A stretch of 64,000 nucleotides of DNA, taken from Trochalopteron elliotii (Eukaryota; Chordata; Aves; Passeriformes; Leiothrichidae). The DNA is taken from the NCBI GenBank assembly GCA_024734555.1, contig JANPWX010000215.1:940012-1004011 (forward strand), given 5' to 3'. Position 1 is the first letter of the stretch, and each line of letters opens with the position of its first letter. The notes below the pieces were generated by a model. The model had not been told where the DNA came from. It saw only the letters and a program-made list of their open reading frames with translations, and ran no database searches. A program made the position numbers and the translations under genes. Below, in pieces: positions 50,170 through 63,014 of this stretch.

Positions 50170-53100
50170 AGCTGTCTGCCTGCCAAGGGGATGGGCATCT
50201 GCGCTGGCACTGCCCCAGGCCAGTGGTGACCTCTCGTGGTACCAAAGGTGTTCCTCATTGTGACCCCCGAGGCAGACAAGAGAACTATCAAACCAGTCTT
50301 CAATCAATTAGTTCTTTTCTAGCTTGTTGTGAGTACAATATGAAATTTATTGTTTGAAATATGGAGGCATGTGGTAATGCATGTTAATTGCTCATGTACT
50401 ACATAGGGAGAACAAACTCAAAGGAAACTTTACGAGTAAGGACCTAGAAGTAACAAACCTAGGGGAAGAAGAATCAAAGAATAGTATGTACAGTCAGCAA
50501 AAATGGCTCAACCCACCTGCAATATCTTGTCACGTTGCTGTAAAACAGCTACTTCTCATTGGGAAAAAAATAGACATCTGATTCATGTTCTGCACAGTTG
50601 TGGTCTGTACTCAAATTCCAGAAGACATTATTTCAGCAGTTAATCATCAAGCTTTGTTTTGTATGTTTTCATGATGCTTAGAAGAGCTGTGTGGAGGTGT
50701 GCACACATATATCCATATATATATATATAGACAGAGAGATAAAAACACACATGTGTAAAGATATAAAAAATATGAGCTTAGATGTAGCCTCTTACTCCCA
50801 CAGCAAGAAATATATTCCAAAGTATTTCCCAGAGTGACAGTGTTCTATAGGTAGCTATAATATTTAAATTGACTTGTGAGGAAAAGGAAGAATAGGTTCC
50901 AGACCCAAGGGTACCTTTGAAGAGTGAAATCATAAAGGTAATGAACCTAGATTTAGTGACGAATACAGACTGCTATCTTTCATTCAAAATGAAATTACTG
51001 TCACCAAAATCTATTCTTTGTGCCATTTTCAATTCTCGCTATGATTATTCTCAATAGAATTAGGTACTAAAATTACAATTCTTCATATGTTTTATAAATC
51101 ATAGTAGTAGACTTGAGTATTTTGACCTTTTTACTATTCCTTGGTTTGATTGGCCATAGTGCCTATCTGTTTCATGTATCCCATTATTTTACCGCCTCTC
51201 TAACCTATGGGGAAGGGGATGAAGCAGCTGGCCAATGAAGATGTAGGATATTGTAAAGGTCAAAGTACTAACATTATTCCTAAATATTTCAGAGCATACT
51301 TTAAGTATTAAAGTTCTGACTGCCGTTTCTTATTCCTAATATTGAGCAAAGAGCAGAAAATAGTATGAATCTTTCTCAGTAAGTTGGTCAAAATCAAAGT
51401 AACTGTAGGGAAACTGTAACATAGGTATTACAACTATATTACTGAGCACTGGCTCAAATTATCTCAGAATTTTGCATTTAAATCAATAGTTAGAGTAGAA
51501 TAAGAGCCTTATGCTCCTGCCTGGGATCCCTTTCCCTGAGCATAGGCAGCTCACATTTGGAAGTTTTCTTCAGGTGTGTAGGAATGTGGAAGAATTACTA
51601 ATCATTTAGGAGATAATGATTATGCTGTGTCAGCGTGGAGTACTGCCCAATGGACAGTCTTTAACAGTAATGTGTAAATGTAAAATGTTAATGACCTGCT
51701 TAGCTCCATGTTTCTGGGATTTGAAAGAATCTGGACAAGAGGATAAAATTTGAGTGCTTATTTTCATAGTTCTTCCCCTTAAACTGGAAGCAGTGTGTAC
51801 CACTGCTTCTGTACTGAATCTGCTTCTACAAATTATTTAATCCTTTTACATGTAACTTGCTCAGATTATTTAAACGGAGCAGCTGAAGCTTCTGTATGTG
51901 ATTTGTAATGATATAGGATCCAAAACTTCCATAACGCAGCCAGGTGAACTGCTAACATGTGATAACTTGCCTTGAAAGTACAAGTAAGTAGGCATGGTGT
52001 TACACAAAAATCTGTTAGTAAAGAAAAACACTACAGGAGTAGTGTCAAAATTATGGCAAAGACATTTCCTTCCCAACATAACTGCAGTCACTCCAGAAAG
52101 ATTTTAATACTGTAGGATGTGCATTGTGCTCTAACAATTGTTTTTAAAATGCTGACCTTTGTTACCATAAGGCTGACTAAAATCCACATATACACACGTA
52201 ATTTCAACTGCAATGAAACCTCCTGTGTGAATGTAACATACAGGATCATGTGTGTTTTAAGGCATATTACTGCCATCTTATTGTACATAGTGTAGCATAT
52301 ATCTTTAAAAGAGAAACAGTCATTCCAACTGTTCCGCTAAAAACTCTTACAATAATTTTCTAAATTTTCAGTAAGGAGAAAATGTACTAATAAAACATAC
52401 TAATAAAATTAGAGATCAGATTATCATCAGTTTGAATTTCAAATGTCAAAAAAACATTTAAAACCTTAGTAACCTGAATCCTAATGTTAGGCCTGTTGAT
52501 CTGTACTTGAAATATATACAACGATCTACAGGTGAATCAAACTAGTTTAGGTTACATGACCTTTCAGTTGAAGTTTATAATTCCAAATGATGAGGCAAGA
52601 ATTTCAGTTTTGCAGGATATAATGAAAAATATCAATGCTCTAGACTGACTGTTCATCCACCATTACAATCTTGCTAACTTTGGCACTCGAAATATTTGTG
52701 TTCAGGATGAGTTGGATTATGTGACTAGAACTTCTACTGAAGTCTTTCTGAAAAGTGATGCTTTGTACTCCATCAGCTCCAAGGAATAGTTAAACTGACT
52801 GTGGTAGGTCATATGCTGTGAGAGATCGGGACAGTACATTATCATGAATATAATTCATGTGTTAAGAAATCCTTACTCCCTTTCTGTTTCTTCTTTTTCT
52901 CTCATCCTAGAAAATTCAACAAGGATTCAATGGCAGCTTAAAAAAACAAATTTAATCTGGGTTTTCCTTGCCATCACTTATCCCTCTGCCTTTAGTTTTA
53001 GGTAACATAAAGATTGACTTAAAAGGGCATACCTGAGGTGTTTATGATGATCTCTGCATATTGATTTAATATAGTTTATCAAAGTTTCATGATTTTAGAA

Positions 53101-55960
53101 TCCAAACAAATGTGCTATAAAGTAGATGATGAGGGAACAGTGACATTTCCTTAACAGCAAAGTGTACTGAATTCCTATTAAAGGAGAAGGAAGACGTACG
53201 AATTAACCCACATCTGGTTTAGTGTTTTAATGGGTAGGGGTGACAGTTTGAGTCTCTCCACAAGCCACTGAACAAATATCAGTATAGATTATTCAAGGTA
53301 CAGTCATCAAGACAAAAATGAATTAAATGTAAAATAAAGTGTAGTTAAATGAATAATTGGAACAAATAACCTTCTAGTAAGAATCCTGTGCAAAATGATT
53401 TTCTCAAAACATGAATAGAAGTGAGCCTTGTATCTGCTGATGCTATTGAAGTTACCAAATACTGCCTGAAGAGAAATCTTTGAAAGAAGTGTTTTTGATG
53501 GAGACAAACATCTCTTGTATTACTTGGTGTCAGTGTCAGATAGCCACAGGACTCTAGGACAATCAGGACCACATGATGCCATTCTTCTTCCCTTATTTGC
53601 TGTGAGATTTCCAGCAGTAAGGACAAAGGTGTGTGCAGACTCACCAAGGAGCACTCAGCCGATGTGCTTGGGCTCAGCGTGGGGCCAGAGTGAGTGACAG
53701 GACATCAGCAGCACTGAAGTCAGGTCTGGGACACCTACACCTCTACACCTGTATTGTGGTGCTATATGAACCAAACTAGAGGTATGAGTGCTCCCCGTAT
53801 GTCTGGATGTGTGTTTGAAATTTGTGAGAACCTGCTATCCACCTACCTCTTCCCACACAGTCAGGGGACAAAGTTGTTACTCAGGATTCAAGTTCAAGAG
53901 TCAACAGTTGAGAGCATGTGTTTGTGTATTTTTCTGCAGCATTAAACTGTGTGTCTAGGTAGCAGGAAAACCATATTTATTGTCAGTCTGGGGAACACTT
54001 GTCAGAATGTAACACCTTTGCCATTTCCCTTTCATACTTTTATTAGGTGCCATATATATAAGCATAACTTTATAATTAAGTAGATTGTGATAATAGACCT
54101 CAATTTCCAGGTTGTAGTGCCCTTTTAATTCCCTGCATGATGTCCTAGTCTAAAAGACATTAATAGAGATGTTCTGATGTTGAAAAGAAAAGTGAGAGAA
54201 ATCAGCATTAAAACTTAGTAAAGTCCTAGGTAGTAAAAAGCCTTTGTGCTGAAGATTGTTCTCCCACAGAGTAACAGAATTTTCTTACAGCCTTTACAGT
54301 CAGATCTCATGCAGCTGAAATATCATAATCAAAGCTCTTTGCTGCCTTGTGTTGAGTCTACTGTACTTGAAATCTTTTTATTTAGTGAGAAACAGTGTTT
54401 CTATCCTAAATAATATGATGAAAGCATTCAAAATGTCAAATGAACCTTCACCAGCTAAAAATATCTCCACTTTTTACTATTACAATAGTAGAGGGAACTG
54501 CCTGTTGGTGACTGGAATGATTAAAAAGGAATAGAGAATACACAATACTTGCTCCAAAGGGACTGTGAGAGTTCATCAGGCTGTCAGGTGTCACTGTTAC
54601 TTTTATCCCCAATTTCCTAACCAGGATGGTGCAGTACTTTGTTCAGGACAGGTTTGCACTGTCAGGAAAACTACAGTTTTGTTCAGACTCCTTTGTCAGT
54701 TGCTTTTAGTTTCCACTTGTTATCCTTTCCATTCTTTCCTACGTGAAGTTAGTGAGCTCCCAAATAGCTGTTCCACAAAGGAAATGAGTCCTACCAATCT
54801 GTGTACATGTCAGTCCATTGTTCAATTTTTTAAGAAAATGAAACATTTGAAGATTAATAATCTGTAACTTAAGTAAATAATTTTATGCATACTGCTAGTT
54901 TTCCTGGTATCATCAGGAATAGACTTGGTTACTGGCGATATCTAAATAAAAATAATAAGTAAATACTTTTACAAGTGACTACACTAAAAATTGTTAGCTT
55001 TTTGAAACAAGATCTGTTTAAAGTCTTGCATGTTTCCTTTCAGTAGGACATAAAAGTATACTAGTATTTAATGCTTTTCCTAGCCTTAAAAAGTCCTTAA
55101 GAATAAGATATTTCATAATGTCTCATCAATCCGGTTATCTCTTGACATAAAAAGACTTACAAAGATGAGAAATGTTCCTGCTCATGGTAACTGTTAAGAA
55201 CTTTGTGATATTGCCTGTTTTCCTATTAAAATGCCACTGGATTCTAAATAACTCTAAATCAACTCATACAGCTGAGATCAACAAACCCATCAGAAAAACA
55301 TATACTGGCAGATGGTACATATATCCACAGTCAAATGCACTTAGAATATGCAAGACATGGCAGAAAGAGTCATCACCAAGAAGCAAATAAAGAAAAAGAG
55401 TGTCTAGTTCCTCCCATTAAGAGGACTGTTTTCCCTCTGTATTCCTCATGTGTTCTCCACTGAGACATAAAGGAATAGAGGTCTGGAATGGATTTAATTT
55501 TGCACATGAGTGAGAAGAGAGCCCAGAAATGGGAAAGAAGGAAGTGAAAGGAAAGCATTTGGGGAAAAAAAACAGGAACAAGGAAGATTTGTCATGTGGG
55601 TTTTTAAACAGTACTTTGGCCCTTAGTTATCTTGTCATAGGGAAAAGTTCAAGAAAACCTGGCTAGAGATGGCTATGCCAAGTCCCTGGTGAACTGTGAC
55701 TTGGCATAACTAGCTGGACACACTGCCATCCAACTACAAGCTGTCTGCTAGTGACTACTGACAGCAAGTGACAGAGATCTCTCTGTCGTGCTCTGTAAGG
55801 ACCTATTGCTTACACAAGTCTTCACACCATCAGGAGGTTTGGGTAGTAGAGCCAGAATCATCCATTTCTGCATTTGGAAACTCCTCTGGTCAGGGAAGGA
55901 AGATGTGGAATCTTTATGGCTGGGCCTAAAGACCCTAAAGAACCTAATCTGCCTCAGAAG
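50170..55960. other. Anonymous AT-rich sequence
   Basis: No exon, RNA gene or transposon recognised. It has a small TA microsatellite near 50711-50731. Open frames of up to 100 codons on either strand have no known motif. Confidence 0.45.
50711..50731. repeat. (TA)n microsatellite
   Basis: Alternating TA run followed by a short GA-rich stretch. Confidence 0.75.
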
Positions 55961-55972
55961 GTGCAGCACCAG

Positions 55973-56668
55973 TGTGTAGGGTTTGTGTGTAAAATTTTGG
56001 TAATGGAGGGGCTACAGGGGTGAATAATGTGGGAAGACACCAGAAGCTGTGCACAATATAAGCAGCTTCAAAACAGACCTTCTTCTGGACAAGGCTGAAC
56101 CCATCAGTGACACTGGAATTCCCTCTGGGATAACATATTTAAAAAGAGGAAAAAACTGCTGTGCTACGGAAGCTGGGAGAGAGGAGTGAGAAGATGTCAG
56201 ATGAACAACCCTGAAGACACCAAGGTCAATTAAGAAGGGAGAGTGGAGAGGTGTTGCTGGCTCCAGAACTGCAATTCCCCTGGAGCCCTTGGTGAAGACC
56301 ATGGTGAGGCAGGCTGTTCCCCTTCAGCCCATGTAGTTCCACGGTGGAGCAGATATACACCTGCAGACTGTGGAGAACTTCACACTAGAGCAGATGGATA
56401 TGTTCTGAAGGAGACTGTGACCCTGTGATTGGACCAGGCTTCTGGCAGGACCTGTGGACCTGTGGAGAGAGGAACCCATGCTGGAGCAGTTTTGCCGGTA
56501 AGACTTGTGACCCCATGGTGGGCCCATGCTGGAGACCTCTGTTCCTGAGGGACTGCACACCATTCTTATGCTGATCCACGAGCCTTTCATTATGTTTTCT
56601 TCCATTGCCCAGTGAAGGTGAGAAGGGATAGAGAGACTTCCTGGGCACCTGGTGTCCATCCAAGAGCA
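55973..56668 (+). mobile_element. LTR of an avian endogenous retrovirus (same family as 18 kb)
   Basis: Begins TGTGTAGGGTTTGTGTG and ends ATCCAAGAGCA, giving TG...CA ends. Flanking pentamers ACCAG (55968-55972) and GCCAG (56669-56673) match at 4 of 5 bases, a possible 5-bp target duplication as seen with ERVL-type elements. The body has several near-repeats built on 'ctggagca' and 'cctgtggac' wording. A TATTTAAAA word at 56136-56144 is a possible TATA-like site. Compared with the family as I remember it, this copy jumps near 56570 from the middle repeats to the 3' end ('ccacgagcctttcattatg'), so an internal deletion is likely. No coding region adjoins it; it looks like a solo LTR. The overlapping open frames of 92-133 codons are compositional. 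Confidence 0.6.
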
Positions 56669-56689
56669 GCCAGTCCCTTCTCTCCTAAT

Positions 56690-57045
56690 GTGACAGATGA
56701 CAGAATTGCGGGAGATATCCTTCATCAGGCCACTGATGGACCGCCAAAATCCTTAGTAGCACAGCTATCCCAGAAATCCTTTCAGAGGGCAGTCCTTATT
56801 TTTGGTTAAGAAAGGTAACAGTTTTTACCTGATGATAGGAGACCTGAACATCCTAAACTCCAGGATCATTCAGTTCAATATCCTTTCATAATGCTCATAG
56901 TGCTCCTTCTCAACTAAGCAACATTAAAGTAACTACTTTCTTGCCATTATTTCTGAAAAGCTGAATCTAGTCATTGTACCAGCAGGAAAATTTTGTAAAT
57001 CATTAAGTCAGGCCAGACAGTAGTGCAGGGTATTCAACTAAAGTC
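56690..57045. other. Anonymous sequence
   Basis: Short AT-rich interval between the LTR and a CR1 tail. Nothing recognised. Confidence 0.45.
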
Positions 57046-57049
57046 AATT

Positions 57050-57124
57050 AATCACAGAATCACAGAATAGTCAGAGTTGGAAGGGACCTCTGGAGATCAT
57101 CTAGTCCAACCCCCCTTCCAAGGT
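57050..57124 (-). mobile_element. CR1 LINE 3' tail, 75 bp
   Basis: On the plus strand: AATCACAGAATCACAGAATA (terminal repeat), then 'gttggaagggacctctggag' and 'atcatctagtccaacccccc'. This is the reverse complement of the young CR1 3' end and is little diverged. The insertion is extremely 5'-truncated. Confidence 0.9.
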
Positions 57125-57129
57125 AATTA

Positions 57130-60100
57130 AAGGTATTGGAGATTGGTCTTTAAGAATGCCGTGTTTTAGGCAACATGAAAAGTTTTCAGATTTCATTCAA
57201 TGCCTACAATAGTCTATTAAAGGAAGATTCATGGCACAGAACACAAATCACTCAGTTCAGGTAAAGAATAATGATACAATTTTATGAGTTTGAAAATTTC
57301 CCTGATAGACACAGAGTATACACTTAGAATGTATTCTTTGATGAATAGTATTAAAACTTGTCAAAATAATGAGGATGATGAACAGAAACTACTGAAAATG
57401 GTCACCATATCCTTAAACACAGGGGCTCACACTATTTAGAGATGCTAGTTTCTCTAAGTTGTCATTGTCCTGAAATTTCAAAGTGATGAAGAGCAACTAT
57501 TTTAAGCAAGTTCTTTAATGTTGCAGAAATGGGTGAAATACATCAAACAGGAGCAGATTTGAAGTACTAGCAGCTTTTTCTTAACTGCCGCATATAATTA
57601 CCCCATCATTTAAAGCCCACATAGCTATTGGATATTGAAAAACAAAGCAAATAGAATTTCCTCTGAACAAGTACAATTATATAATTATATCTGATATGTA
57701 AAAAAAAAAAGGCTTTAAAAGTTTTTACATTTAGTCGTTTTGATTATTTACATTTGAAAAGCTTACAAAGACTATGAATGATGAAGACTACAAATGACTA
57801 TGTCTATCTGTGTATCATACAGATTTAACCGGAAAGTTCCTCACCATTATGGGACAGAATTCATACTTAGAAGAAGCTTTTCCTCTAACTAGAATTATTT
57901 CATAATAATTAATTTCTTTCCCACTTTACCTTAAGTTTATATGTACAAGTTGTCACTTTCAGTCATATATTTATTTTGATCAAGATTCTGTCAACTTTCC
58001 TCCATAAAGTAGTATGCTGTTTGAGGAACACTGCCTCCAAGATATTTCTTATGGACAGAATGGTTCAGCAGAGGAAGATCAGCAGAATTTGAACATCCGT
58101 GTCACAGCTTTGTTTCCTCCAATAAAGGTGAATGTGTCAGAGTTCTCTTCTAACACCTTGGAATGATGGATATATTAAATATTACATCAGGATTTCACAG
58201 GTAGCTTACAAAAATGGCATTTTTTTGGTTTGTTTATTTTTATCATAGCTATATCCTATGGTTATCCAGTTAAAAGTGAATCCTGCAAGTATTTTGGCAT
58301 TTGCATTACCCCAGGATTCACTGAAGCTAGAAAGAAAGCCCAGTCTAAGTCACAGTAAACATAAAAAATTATAACTATGATAATTCTTCTGCAGTTGTGT
58401 ACCAATCCAGGATTATTTGTTTATCTAATTTAAATTGCATAATAATAAAATGTTATTTTTAAAATTGTTTTAAATTGAAAAGCAAAGCAATAAAAATTGT
58501 TTTCCTTCTCAATTGTCTTGAGATGAATAAAAAAAAATGAGACACAGAAGTTATAAGCAGCTAGTCTCTGGAAAGTCTGAAGACTCAACGTATAAAAGTT
58601 TCTTAAAAGGAGCACAAGAGTACATGCAAAGACCATGTATGACTTAACGAATTTCTTGATAAAGAAACGTTTACTAGAAATATTAAGACATCATCCCTCT
58701 AGGTCCTTAACTCTCTTGCTAAAAAATATTGGAAGGTTTCCTTTCTGATGCTGATCCACAGGGAAAAGAATCCACATTCTTTAATAGTGCACTGTGTTTA
58801 AAGGATCAGTGCAATCTAAAAATCTTTCTTACATTCTGCTTTTCATGTAATAAACTGTGTCCTTGGGTGGTGTGCATCCACAATAATGATGAACTGCTCG
58901 AAACTGCTTGTGTTTTATATACACAAATAACACCTGCAATACCTTGTTAAGGCTGAAAATCTTTTAGAAAATTTTGAGATCTAGTATATTATGGAAAATA
59001 TTTTTACTCCTTATCCTTGAAGTGCACAAAGCGATGGCATTTTTAAAGACTTATCAGGGCAAAGATGGCTCCTAACCAAGCCTGGATGCACACCTTCAGA
59101 TTAGGAAGGAACTGATAGATATCTTTACTAAGAATTAGCATTGCCTTTTGATAATATGATATAATAGTTTAAAAAATCAGTTCACTTATTGATTTACTCT
59201 TTAGTTTGATGGGGTTTACATTTAATGGCTCTGTGTCTTGGCTGAAACTTGGAAGTGTTTGTATCATGACAATGTTGTGATATCTCACAGTCAAGTGGTG
59301 CTAGCAGAAGGGAGAAGACTGGAAAGCAAGCAACTTTGGACCATTTTCTACAGCAAAATATTTCTGCTGAGAAATCCAGGTCTCTGCTTGATTTGATGAT
59401 CTGCTTATTACCTAGCAGACATACAACTTTTTCAAAGCAAAACAGAGCACCTATGCATTTAATTTTTTAATCATCCAAATTTCATCCTAATACAAGAACA
59501 CTTCCCAGCTATGGGGGCTGTTGCTCTAACTGATTAAAGCTTAAGTCCCTCAAATAGAATTGTTTAAAAACTATTAGAATTATAATAATTATTGTTGTTG
59601 TTACTTCCTCATTATTCCATTGTCTCTTGCTATATTTTATGTCAAAAAATGATCAGTCGAATGTATTGCCTGTCTTGTTAAGTCTGCTTGTCTCTCTCTT
59701 GCCTGTGCCCTTTTGCTTTCATCTCCTCTTTCTGCGGTGCAGAGCACTGGGTTTAAGGTGCCAGGTAGGATTAAAGGCATCCCAGGGAGAATTCACTTTT
59801 GAAGTGGCAGAAAGTAAATGCTTCTTATCAGCTCTAAGTGCTCCCTGTGTCATTGGCTTTCATGGCTGTGGCATGTCATTTGTAAAGATCTCTTATTTCT
59901 GCACACTGTAGTGGAAAGTAATCTGTCAGCTTTTTACCAGTGTTACAATTCACTGGCAGAGGCTGCTCTTGGTGGATAATAGTGTCTGATTAGTGGTAAA
60001 TTAGTATCATCTACTATTCCCATAAGAGCAGAACACATGCTTAAATATAATTTTAAAGTATACTATACAGTTGTCTGGCTGATTATATTTTGTTTTTTAC

Positions 60101-61000
60101 AAACATGCTGTCCCATGGCTGTGCCTTCTTTTCTAACCTATGTGTTTCACCTGCTTAGGAAGGGCAGTGATCACAAGGGTGAATGGATTATTGAATAGCA
60201 AGTCCCAAATACTAGCACTGTACTGTGATTCAGAAATAGGTTGTCCTGGACACACTTGATAAGGAAATTTATAAGGAATACAAACATATGGTGAATAAGT
60301 ATTTGATGTACAAAACCCAGTGAATTTATCAACCTTCTTTGCCCATGAATATTTATAGGTAAAGCATGAGTGAATTCTAAAAGATTTAAATCTAGATTGC
60401 ATTGTTAGTTGCCCAGGTTTAATGATATTTTGTTTCATTATTAGATGAGAGAATATTCTGTTGTTATACAACATATTCCAGCAGATACCCAATTTTGTTA
60501 ATGCTCATTTACACAATTGAAAATCTTGTTCAGAGACCATGTTCAAGTATTGCATATAAAAATGATTTTCCAGGAGAGAAACCTGATATTTTCCAACATT
60601 ACTCCTTTCTGAAAATAAGGAAATGGCATACATGCAAATAAACTTAGTCCAGTAACTTCCTCTAAATTTGAACTATTAAAGACAAAGAACTGATTGGCCT
60701 TCACTTATAATGGTAAAACAGAGACAAACCTCTTTAAAATGACAAAACAGCTGAATTTTTCTTCAGTGACCAATGACAACCTTCATCATTTTTTGAATGT
60801 CAAAAATGAAATGGATTGATAAAATAATAAGAACGGAATGTACCAAGTAAGAATTTTTGCAGAAAACAGCTGCTGTTAAACTGTGCTAAGGAAGACAATC
60901 AAGACTTTCTAAAAAAAAAAAACAAAAACCAATATTGTGGAATTAGGTGAATGTAGGTTTAAGGCTCTAGAAAAAGCCAATTTTTTTTAAAAAAATTATC
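57130..61000. other. Anonymous AT-rich sequence
   Basis: No exon recognised. A 119-codon minus-strand open frame at 60133-60492 is cysteine- and aromatic-rich but matches nothing I know, and its length is within chance. The complex stretch 59690-59950 is non-repetitive and could be conserved non-coding DNA; this is untested. Confidence 0.45.
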
Positions 61001-61006
61001 CTGATT

Positions 61007-61375
61007 TTCATAGAATTGTTGAACAGTCCGGGTTGAGAGGGACCTTAAAGACCATCTAGTTCCAGCCTCCTTGACGTGGGCAGGGACACCTTCCACTAGA
61101 CCAGGTTGCTCAGAGCCCCATCCTTGAACACTTCCAGAGGTGGGCCATCCCCAACTTTTCTGGGCAGCCTGTTCCACTGCCTCACCACCTTTACAATAAA
61201 GAATTTCTTCCTACTATCTAAATCTTCTCTCTTTCTGTTTGAAACCCTTATCCCTTCTGTCACTCCATGCTCTTGTAAATGGTCTCTCTCCATCTTGTAG
61301 GCTCCTTTCACGTACTGGAAGGCTGCAATTAGGTCACTCCAAAGTCTTCTCTTCCACAGACTGAACAAAAGCAGT
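61007..61375 (-). mobile_element. CR1 LINE 3' end with intact ORF2 C-terminus
   Basis: Minus strand. From 61368 down to 61096 an open frame of 90 codons encodes the end of CR1 ORF2: LIAAFQYVKGAYK, then KKFFIVKVVRQWNRLPRKV and PPLEVFKDGALSNLV, the usual C-terminal motifs. The 3' UTR follows ('ggtccctctcaacccggact') and the terminal 'caattctatgaaaa' end. The first part of ORF2, including the reverse transcriptase, is missing by 5' truncation, so this is a dead copy. A second minus-strand frame and a plus-strand frame over it are shadows. Confidence 0.92.
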
Positions 61376-61998
61376 TTAGACAGGAATTTAATTAATTAAT
61401 AACTAATTGACAAATTTATTGTTTCTCAAATTAATGTTATTCCTTAATACTTTATTTATTGTTTTTAACTGCCAATTTAAACTCCCTTGTATTGCTAAAC
61501 TTTATATCAAAGAGCCCAAATGACAGAATTAGGATATTTTTATAAGATTCAGGTTTAACTCTTCTTTTTTTCCTTTAAAAGGAAAATTTTTAGAAGGTAA
61601 TCTGACATTCTGTTGTATTTTAAATTATTCTTTTCTATGTGTTTTAAGCAATCTGCGAATGTAATGCCTGTGCTACCCACCTTTTACCCTCATCTGTCTG
61701 AAACCTCAACCTTCATATAACTTTGAATTTCTTTAATATCTCTCTATATTTTTTTCCATTAGTGGCAGTTCTGGATGACTTAAGTTTTACAGGCTCTTAA
61801 CTTTTCTAACTTGGCTGACGTAGTTTCTCAACAGTGACAAACTTGCCATGCATCAGAAGATATATATATGTTTGGAAAATTTAGTACCAGCAAACCAATA
61901 AAATCTCTCTGGAGAAAAGCTTGCCGAACATCGCACAGCAGCAGCACATCAATCAACTCCTTAATGCAGTCACTTTACTGCTTCCTTCTTTCCCTTTA

Positions 61999-62018
61999 AT
62001 TATTTATTTATTTATTTA
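61999..62018. repeat. (TTTA)n microsatellite
   Basis: Five TTTA units. Confidence 0.85.
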
Positions 62019-62091
62019 AAGAACTAGGCCAGGGGAAACAATTATTTCTGTAAAGTTTTATCTTTACATTAATGTTGTGCATTCATCTCTT

Positions 62092-62104
62092 TATATATAT
62101 ATAT
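62092..62104. repeat. Short (TA)n tract
   Basis: Alternating TA run of 13 bases. Confidence 0.7.
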
Positions 62105-62191
62105 TTTATTGTTTATTTTTCAAAATAGGGTCATTTTTCCCTAGAGGAAGTGAAAGAATTCTTCAAGAAAGTTTGGTTTTTTTGTGGTTTT

Positions 62192-62214
62192 CTGTTTGTT
62201 TGTTTGTTTGTTTG
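62192..62214. repeat. (TTTG)n microsatellite
   Basis: Five to six TTTG units; they give the Val-Cys-Leu repeats in a short open frame that is not a gene. Confidence 0.85.
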
Positions 62215-62998
62215 CTTTTAAATAAATGTAAAGAAAATCTAAAAATACTAGGATATATTTTAAAATTTTGAATTAATAGCAAAAAGCAGCGATTGCAGCC
62301 ACATTTCATGCCTGTGCAAATTAAAGATATTTCCTTAAAGATTTATTTGATTTTCTTCATTTTGTGTTGATTTTGGTTATAAGACTCAGTCCAAGAAGAG
62401 AAAATAAACCTTTTCTGGTAAATAATTTAAAAACTCCAAACAAACAAGAACATATTAACTGATTCAGTAAGATGAAATTTATTTCCAGCACACTCTTGCC
62501 AGCTGCCAGATGTTATATATGTACTTCTGCAGTAGTAATTGGCTAAGTAATTTGGCTGTAAGAACAGCCAAAGAAATGTTAAAAATGGACAAGAAAAAAT
62601 TAAACTAGCGTCAAAAGAATTTGGACATGCTTGTAGCAGTAACGAGATACATGATGGCTTTACTCATCATATCACTGTGACCCACTGCCCTGCTATTTGC
62701 CCTTTCCATATCCATGAGATCACTGGGAATTGTTTAATTAACTTTACTGGTTATTTTGTCAGTAGACATGATGTTTGCTGGTGTCCTAAAGAAGTGTAGC
62801 TCATACTGATGTATTTTTTCTGTCATCTGCATGTATAAATACATAGCACTAAGTGTTCATGTTAGACACAAACAGTCCATGGAAACAGATCAGAACACAG
62901 GTCTCCTCTGCAGGTGTCCTGATTTGTTGAGTGGGAAGAAATCATGTTTCCCATTGCTCCTTTTTTATGGACCAAACAAAAATACCGAATCATTTAGG

Positions 62999-63014
62999 AA
63001 AAAAAAAAAAAAAA
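62999..63014. repeat. Poly-A tract
   Basis: A run of 16 A; the preceding 200 bp do not resemble a retroposed gene. Confidence 0.75.

Noticed and set aside
56324..56725. 133-codon minus-strand open frame
   Set aside because: It lies across the LTR at 55973-56668 and is open because of the LTR's GC-rich near-repeats.
60133..60492. 119-codon minus-strand open frame, cysteine- and aromatic-rich
   Set aside because: No motif I recognise, no neighbouring frame continues it, and frames of this length occur by chance in 64 kb read in six frames.
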